This document shows positions 6,820 to 10,754 of a stretch of DNA of 10,754 nt, in pieces. Every line of letters begins with the position of its first letter. The first letter of the stretch is position 1. The position numbers and the translations under genes were made by a program. The stretch spans positions 1 to 10,754 of the forward strand of contig CAYZVN010000096.1 in the NCBI GenBank assembly GCA_964482025.1, given 5' to 3'. The stretch comes from UBA5868 sp964482025 (lineage in GTDB: Bacteria > Pseudomonadota > Gammaproteobacteria > Pseudomonadales > Cellvibrionaceae). The notes beneath the pieces were generated by a model that worked only from the letters and a program-made list of their open reading frames with translations, had not been told where the DNA came from and ran no database searches.

Positions 6820-8397
6820 TCAGTGGCGGAAATGGCGCATGCGAGTGAATACCATGGCCATGCCGTGTTCATCCGCCGCCGCGATCACTTCTTGGTCGCG
6901 CATGGAGCCGCCGGGTTGGATGACGGCGGCAATACCCACAGCTGCCGCGTTATCAATGCCGTCGCGGAAGGGGAAGAAGGCGTCTGACGCCATCACCGAT
7001 TCCTGCACCTGGAGACCGGCGTGCTCTGCTTTGATCGCGGCGATACGCGCGGAGTTCACGCGGCTCATCTGGCCGGCACCTACGCCGATGGTCTGCTTGC
7101 CACTGGCGTAAACGATGGCGTTGGATTTGACCATTTTTGCGACTTTCCAGGCGAACAGCAGGTCTTGCAGCTCTTGCTCAGTGGGCGCGCGCTTGGTGAC
7201 GATTTCCAGGTCGCCCACCTCGACCATGCCCAGGTCGCGGTCCTGGACGAGCAGGCCGCCGGTTACGCGCTTGAAGTCAAACGCGGGCAGTGCTTTATCG
7301 GCCCATTGCGCGCACTGCAACAGGCGCACGTTTTTCTTCTCGCTGACAATCGCGCTGGCTTCCGCACTGACCCCTGGGGCGATGATCACTTCGACAAATT
7401 GCTTGTCGACAATGGCTTTAGCGGTGCGAGCGTCGAGCTCGCGGTTGAAGGCGATAATGCCGCCGAAGGCGGATTCTGGGTCCGTGGCAAAGGCTTTTTC
7501 GTAGGCGGTCAAAATATCGCTCGCTTCAGCCACGCCGCAGGGGTTGGCGTGTTTCACAATGACACAGGCCGGCTCGCGGAACAGCTTTACCGTTTCCAGG
7601 GCTGCGTCGGTATCGGCGACGTTGTTGAATGACAGTTCTTTACCTTGCAGCTGCTCAGCGGAAGCCACACTCGCTTCTTCCACATGCGCTTCGCGATAAA
7701 ACGCCGCCTTCTGGTGAGGGTTCTCACCGTAGCGCATTTCCTGCAGTTTGATGAACTGAGTATTAAACGTGCGGGGGAAGTTTTCGGAACCACCATTGAC
7801 CAGACGGCCAAAGTAATTGGCGATAGCACCGTCATAAGCGGCGGTGTGCTCGTAGGCGGCTATGGCTAAATCAAAGCGCGTGGCGCGACTCAGCGCACCC
7901 TTATTGGCGTCCAGCTCGGCCAGCACATCTGCATAGCGGGCGGGGTTCACCACTATAGCAACGTGGGCGTGATTTTTTGCTGCTGCACGCACCATCGTGG
8001 GGCCACCGATATCAATGTTTTCCACCGCATCGGCCAGGGAGCAGTCGGGACGTGCAACAGTTTTCTCAAAGGGATAGAGGTTCACGACCACCAGATCAAT
8101 CGGCTGAATGCCGTGTTCTTGCATGACCGCATCATCTTGGCCGCGACGCGCGAGTATGCCGCCGTGAACTTTGGGATGCAGGGTTTTTACCCGGCCGTCC
8201 ATCATTTCGGGAAAGCCGGTGTAATCGGCGATTTCGGTGGCGGGGATTTGGTTTTCTACCAGGAGCTTGTAGGTGCCGCCGGTAGACAGCAGCTCAACCC
8301 CTTGGGCTTGCAGCGAGCGGGCAAAGTCCACTAGGCCGGTTTTATCGGAAACACTGATAAGGGCGCGTTTGATGGTGACGTGATCGGAGCCAGTCAT
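6820..8397 (-). CDS. purH: Bifunctional AICAR transformylase / IMP cyclohydrolase
   Basis: Performs the last two steps of de novo IMP synthesis: formylation of AICAR by 10-formyl-THF, then ring closure to IMP. It has 525 residues, close to the usual 525-530. The N-terminal IMP cyclohydrolase (MGS-like) domain shows RALISVSDKTGLVDFA (11-26), STGGTYKLL (38-46), GRVKTLHPKVHGGIL (68-82) and NLYPFEKTV (106-114). The transformylase domain shows MRYGENPHQKAAFY (221-234), the catalytic Lys282-His283 in VKHANPCGVA, and near the C-terminus MASDAFFPFRDGID and QPGGSMRDQEVI. AGGA lies about 7 bases before the ATG. A strong hairpin about 35 bases upstream of the start (listed separately) may affect entry of RNA polymerase into the operon. 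No PUR-box-like operator was recognised. Confidence 0.98.
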   Translation of the reverse strand: MTGSDHVTIKRALISVSDKTGLVDFARSLQAQGVELLSTGGTYKLLVENQIPATEIADYTGFPEMMDGRVKTLHPKVHGGILARRGQDDAVMQEHGIQPIDLVVVNLYPFEKTVARPDCSLADAVENIDIGGPTMVRAAAKNHAHVAIVVNPARYADVLAELDANKGALSRATRFDLAIAAYEHTAAYDGAIANYFGRLVNGGSENFPRTFNTQFIKLQEMRYGENPHQKAAFYREAHVEEASVASAEQLQGKELSFNNVADTDAALETVKLFREPACVIVKHANPCGVAEASDILTAYEKAFATDPESAFGGIIAFNRELDARTAKAIVDKQFVEVIIAPGVSAEASAIVSEKKNVRLLQCAQWADKALPAFDFKRVTGGLLVQDRDLGMVEVGDLEIVTKRAPTEQELQDLLFAWKVAKMVKSNAIVYASGKQTIGVGAGQMSRVNSARIAAIKAEHAGLQVQESVMASDAFFPFRDGIDNAAAVGIAAVIQPGGSMRDQEVIAAADEHGMAMVFTRMRHFRH

Positions 8398-8417
8398 GAG
8401 TAATCCTATAGGGTCCG

Positions 8418-8455
8418 CAACAATAAAATCTCAGCGCATGAAAGTTCATGCGCTG
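8418..8455 (-). terminator. Terminator-like hairpin between fis and purH
   Basis: On the minus strand an 11-bp perfect inverted repeat (CAGCGCATGAA / TTCATGCGCTG, 8455-8432, two central bases, so really 10 bp with a 4-base loop) is followed by AGATTTTATTGTTG. The T-rich tail is imperfect. It could end dusB-fis transcription, or, if purH is read from upstream, act as an attenuator: it lies only about 35 bases before the purH start, leaving little room for a promoter after it. Confidence 0.55.
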
Positions 8456-8541
8456 GTCGCGCTGCGGAGAGTCAATCTAATAAAAAGTAAACGTCTTGGC
8501 GTTGCCGCCGGAGTTGCGAAGCAGGGTGCCCTGCGGGTTTT

Positions 8542-8574
8542 TAGCACTGCACACGCGGAAGTGGTGCAGTGCTA
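8542..8574 (-). other. Strong hairpin just after the fis stop codon
   Basis: TAGCACTGCAC (8542-8552) and GTGCAGTGCTA (8564-8574) form a perfect 11-bp stem with an 11-base loop; an alternative has 10 bp plus a bulged C and three further pairs. It begins 8 bases after the fis TAA. The bases following it on the minus strand are A-rich, not T-rich, so it is not a classical intrinsic terminator. It may protect the 3' end of the dusB-fis message. Confidence 0.55.
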
Positions 8575-8581
8575 TAGGAGC

Positions 8582-8893
8582 TTACAGTAGGCCGTACTGC
8601 TTGAGTTTCTTGCGCAGAGTTCCACGGTTTAGCCCTAACACTTGGGCAGCTTTCGTCTGGTTGTGGCGGGTGTACTTCATGACCACCTCCAGCAGCGGGG
8701 TTTCTACCTCAGACATCACCATGTCATATACATCGGTCACATCCTGGCCTTCCAAATGCTGGAAGTAGCTGTTGACAGCGATCTCGACGCTATCGCGCAG
8801 AGACGGACGCGACGTGTCGCTGTGGATGTCACCAGCCGTCTTGGGCGTCAATTCGAGGGGGCGTTCGGTGATCAGAGTTTCTGCGGTATTCAT
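8582..8893 (-). CDS. fis: DNA-binding protein Fis (factor for inversion stimulation)
   Basis: A 103-residue nucleoid protein (E. coli 98) that bends DNA and regulates rRNA, tRNA and growth-phase genes as a dimer. The conserved core LRDSVEIAVNSYF (32-44), GQDVTDVYDMVMSEVETPLL (49-68) and VVMKYTRHNQTKAA (70-83) leads to the C-terminal helix-turn-helix (about 79-98, NQTKAAQVLGLNRGTLRKKLKQYG). The N-terminal 30 residues diverge, as usual. The ATG overlaps the dusB stop (ATGA), with GAGGA about 9 bases upstream inside dusB, so translation is coupled. The dusB-fis pairing is the classical gammaproteobacterial arrangement. Two Fis-like sites lie before dusB, suggesting autoregulation. Confidence 0.98.
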   Translation of the reverse strand: MNTAETLITERPLELTPKTAGDIHSDTSRPSLRDSVEIAVNSYFQHLEGQDVTDVYDMVMSEVETPLLEVVMKYTRHNQTKAAQVLGLNRGTLRKKLKQYGLL

Positions 8894-9903
8894 GCTGCTT
8901 GGTCCTCTAGTTGATTCAGCCGGGCGAACAGACGTCGGACGGCATATAGTTGTTCTTCTGGAGTGTTAAGAGAGTTGAAATTCTGGCGCCAAGTGTCAGT
9001 TTCGGGCCGGTTTGGCAAGACGGGGTGAAGCGTTTTGTCCAAGTACCAGACCACATGCTTGCGGGCGATACGGCAGCCCATCAAAGCACCGTAGCAGTCG
9101 TGTAATTGCGCGAGATGCTCGAGCATCACTGCGGCAATCTCCTGCAAAGTCGGCTTGGGAAGGAGCGTGCCGTCTGCTAAAAAAGCGTTGATCTCGCGAA
9201 ACAGCCAGGGATTGCCCTGGGCGGCGCGGCCTATCATAACGGCCTTGGCACCGGTGTGCAGTAAAACCTTGTGGGCTTTGTGAGCGCTATCTATATCGCC
9301 GTTGGCGATGACGGGGATGCTCACGTCCGCAGCCACAGCGGCTATGGTGTCGTACTCCGCCGCTCCCGCGAAGCGACAGGCGCGTGTGCGACCGTGGATC
9401 GTCAGCGCTGCTATACCGGTATCTTCGGCCATGCGCCCGATGGTTGGGGCATTGCGACTTTGTCCGTCCCAGCCAGTGCGAATTTTCAAAGTTACCGGTA
9501 CCGACACCGCTTTAGTAACGGCGGTGAGAATGGCTTGCACCAGGGGTTCGTCTTGCAGAAGGGCAGAGCCGGCGGCTTTATTGCAGACCTTCTTAGCCGG
9601 GCAGCCCATATTGATATCGACAATTTGCGCCCCTAAGTTGACGCAGGCACGCGCAGCTGCGGCCATTTGCTGAGGGTCACTGCCGGCGATTTGGACGCTG
9701 CGCGGGCCGCTGTCCTGGCTCCACTGGAGGCGCGAGCGACTTTTGCTGGTGTGCCAGAGGCGGGTGTCGGAGGTCACCATCTCATTGACAACCAAGCCGG
9801 CTCCAAAGCGCGCGCATAAGGAGCGGAACGGCAGATCCGAAACGCCGGCCATTGGTGCCAGTACCGTCTGGCGGCCAATTTGATAGGGTCCGATTCGGAA
9901 CAA
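8890..9903 (-). CDS. dusB: tRNA-dihydrouridine synthase B
   Basis: An FMN- and NADPH-dependent enzyme that reduces uridine to dihydrouridine in the D-loop of tRNAs (position 17 for E. coli DusB). The protein has 337 residues. It shows APMAGVSDLPFRSLC (16-30), VQIAGSDP (70-77), the active-site loop INMGCPAKKVCNKAAGSALL (97-116, catalytic Cys101), LKIRTGW (139-145, Lys140), LTIHGRTR (167-174), IANGDI (199-204) and the FMN phosphate loop MIGRAAQGNPW (223-233). The start is TTG at 9903-9901: GGGGGA is about 6-7 bases upstream, no in-frame ATG lies between there and the upstream gene, and FRIGPYQIG right after it aligns with the usual N-terminus (RIGQYQL in E. coli). First gene of the dusB-fis operon. 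Confidence 0.97.
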   Translation of the reverse strand: MFRIGPYQIGRQTVLAPMAGVSDLPFRSLCARFGAGLVVNEMVTSDTRLWHTSKSRSRLQWSQDSGPRSVQIAGSDPQQMAAAARACVNLGAQIVDINMGCPAKKVCNKAAGSALLQDEPLVQAILTAVTKAVSVPVTLKIRTGWDGQSRNAPTIGRMAEDTGIAALTIHGRTRACRFAGAAEYDTIAAVAADVSIPVIANGDIDSAHKAHKVLLHTGAKAVMIGRAAQGNPWLFREINAFLADGTLLPKPTLQEIAAVMLEHLAQLHDCYGALMGCRIARKHVVWYLDKTLHPVLPNRPETDTWRQNFNSLNTPEEQLYAVRRLFARLNQLEDQAA

Positions 9904-9972
9904 CTGATTTCCCCCAGGAAGCGACGAAGCGCAATATCAGATCGTTGTGGTGTCTCTGCCGTACATATGACC

Positions 9973-9992
9973 CCCGACCGGGCTCCGTCGGG
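9973..9992 (-). other. Hairpin in the dusB-fis leader
   Basis: CCCGAC and GTCGGG form a 6-bp stem around an 8-base loop; a variant with one bulged C extends it inward (CGG/CCG). It lies about 70 bases before the dusB start and shortly after the predicted transcription start. No T-run follows. It may stabilise or control the leader, but no known riboswitch is recognised. Confidence 0.4.
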
Positions 9993-9996
9993 AAAG

Positions 9997-10032
9997 GGGC
10001 GGTATGATAACGCCACACGCTGGCTTTGGGAA
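9997..10032 (-). promoter_or_regulatory. Candidate dusB-fis promoter with GC-rich discriminator
   Basis: On the minus strand TTCCCA (10032-10027, 4/6 match to the -35) is followed after 17 bases by TATCAT (10009-10004, 5/6 match to the -10). The bases after it, ACCGCCCC, form a GC-rich discriminator, the feature linked to stringent and growth-rate control of rRNA and fis promoters. Transcription would start near 9997, giving a leader of about 95 bases. Confidence 0.5.
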
Positions 10033-10066
10033 CGCACATTTTAATCAGATTGATCAAAATTTGGCT
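10032..10066. promoter_or_regulatory. Two Fis-like binding sites upstream of dusB-fis
   Basis: GATCAAAATTTGGCT (10052-10066, plus strand) fits the Fis pattern G-N-T-Y-A-A-A-W-T-T-T-R-A-N-C except for the last flank positions. A second, weaker site reads GATTAAAATGTGCGT on the minus strand (10046-10032). The centres are 20 bases apart, about two helical turns, and lie near -42 and -62 of the candidate promoter. From memory, E. coli Fis represses its own operon through a site near -42. Confidence 0.45.
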
Positions 10067-10100
10067 TGTTTTAGCGGCGCTTCACGGCGTGGGTATGGGT

Positions 10101-10754
10101 TCAGTCGACGATCTTGATGTGATAGCTGACCGCTTCGCTTCCTGGGTCGACAATCTCCAGGGCGATATGGATGGGCTGGCGTACTGGCATCTTATTGCGC
10201 CCCGCCAACTCGCCGCCTAGATAGTCCTCTGGCTCCAATCGGCGAGTCGCAACGGTCTCGCTGCGCAGGTTGGTAAAGGTCAGCTCCAATACTGGGAAGG
10301 TCTGCTCGAAGGGCGCATTGTTCTGCAGGATTACATCCACCTGGAGGGCGCCCACCAATTCAGGATGGCTGCGCACCAATAGGTTCGAGGTCTGAATCTG
10401 GCGACGATCCAGCAGCTCTGGCAGTTCGCAGCCAATGACTCGGCAGGCGACACCATAAACTGATCGGTAAGGTTCGATTCGGCTTAAGCGGTCAAATTCC
10501 AGCCAGGCGACCTGAGCCAGTAGGCACAAGAGGGCGACCAAGGCCAAGAGCGGCCATAACAAGCGGCGTCGCCACGCGCCGGGCTCCTGCCACTCTACCT
10601 CCAAGGGCTCCGGCTCTAACGAGGCGATGACTTCCTTTAGCGGCGTGGATTTAGGCTCAAGCTTGGGCCGAATGGGCTTGCGTTTTGGCGGCTCTACGGG
10701 AGGCTCTGGCGGCGCTTCGTTTAAGGACTTTGGCTCCTCATCAGGCTCATCTTC
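10101..10754 (-). CDS. DUF3426 domain membrane protein (N-terminus outside window)
   Basis: The last 217 residues of a gene that enters from the high-coordinate edge. The visible part begins with an acidic, Pro/Glu/Lys-rich linker (1-60), then one membrane helix (about 64-86, RRRLLWPLLALVALLCLL), then the DUF3426 domain (about 88-215), with its paired cysteines in GVACRVIGCELPEL (Cys104, Cys109). In this family a zinc-ribbon (MJ0042-type) N-terminal domain normally comes first; it would be outside the window. An internal TTG at 10604 is not the real start, since the frame stays open to the edge. The gene lies directly upstream of dusB-fis, as in many Pseudomonas-like genomes, usually next to prmA. 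Function unknown; separate transcription from dusB is likely, given the 197-base regulatory gap. Confidence 0.88.
   Translation of the reverse strand, partial: EDEPDEEPKSLNEAPPEPPVEPPKRKPIRPKLEPKSTPLKEVIASLEPEPLEVEWQEPGAWRRRLLWPLLALVALLCLLAQVAWLEFDRLSRIEPYRSVYGVACRVIGCELPELLDRRQIQTSNLLVRSHPELVGALQVDVILQNNAPFEQTFPVLELTFTNLRSETVATRRLEPEDYLGGELAGRNKMPVRQPIHIALEIVDPGSEAVSYHIKIVD

Noticed and set aside
8521..8541. GCAGGG-TG-CCCTGC followed by GGGTTTTT on the plus strand, as an intrinsic terminator of an antisense or small RNA.
   Set aside because: The stem is effectively 5 bp with a 4-base loop, three Gs separate it from the T-run, and no plus-strand promoter or gene was found; kept only as part of the hairpin-rich region.
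8396..8590. A 64-codon plus-strand frame covering the fis-purH gap, with GGAG upstream.
   Set aside because: The GGAG is part of purH, the product is a featureless basic peptide, and the sequence is better explained by RNA hairpins.

Overview
The window looks like chromosomal DNA from a marine-type gammaproteobacterium, probably in or near the Cellvibrionales/Pseudomonadales. The evidence is the conserved order DUF3426 protein - dusB - fis - purH - purD, a Fis protein close to the enterobacterial one, moderately high GC, and two typical LxxC-type lipoproteins. No mobile element, CRISPR array, tRNA or rRNA was seen. All genes but one lie on the minus strand.

Reading in the direction of transcription (high to low coordinates): the C-terminal two thirds of a DUF3426 membrane protein (10754-10101); a 197-base regulatory region with two Fis-like sites, a promoter with a GC-rich discriminator, and a leader hairpin; dusB (TTG start), overlapping fis by 4 bases; a 184-base gap holding several hairpins; purH and purD (15 bases apart); then a small lipoprotein with an ExbD-like C-terminal pattern and a MazG-like nucleotide pyrophosphohydrolase, 4 bases apart. 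The purH-purD-lipoprotein-MazG cluster is probably one operon joining late purine synthesis with nucleotide-pool cleaning.

The only plus-strand gene (4520-4672) encodes a 50-residue single-pass membrane protein. It resembles, from memory, the CcoM subunit of cbb3 cytochrome oxidases. An almost perfect FNR/Anr box lies about 41 bases before its predicted transcription start, with a matching -10 box and a strong ribosome binding site. This is the most interesting item in the window. Divergent from it is manA (class I mannose-6-phosphate isomerase). The 3' end of manA is interrupted by 100 Ns flanked by the same 14 bases on each side; merging these gives an intact gene, so the gap looks like an assembly artefact.

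The low-coordinate end holds a large secreted beta-propeller lipoprotein (PF09826 type) with an extra four-cysteine C-terminal domain, and the start of a DUF6795-like exported protein that runs off the window.
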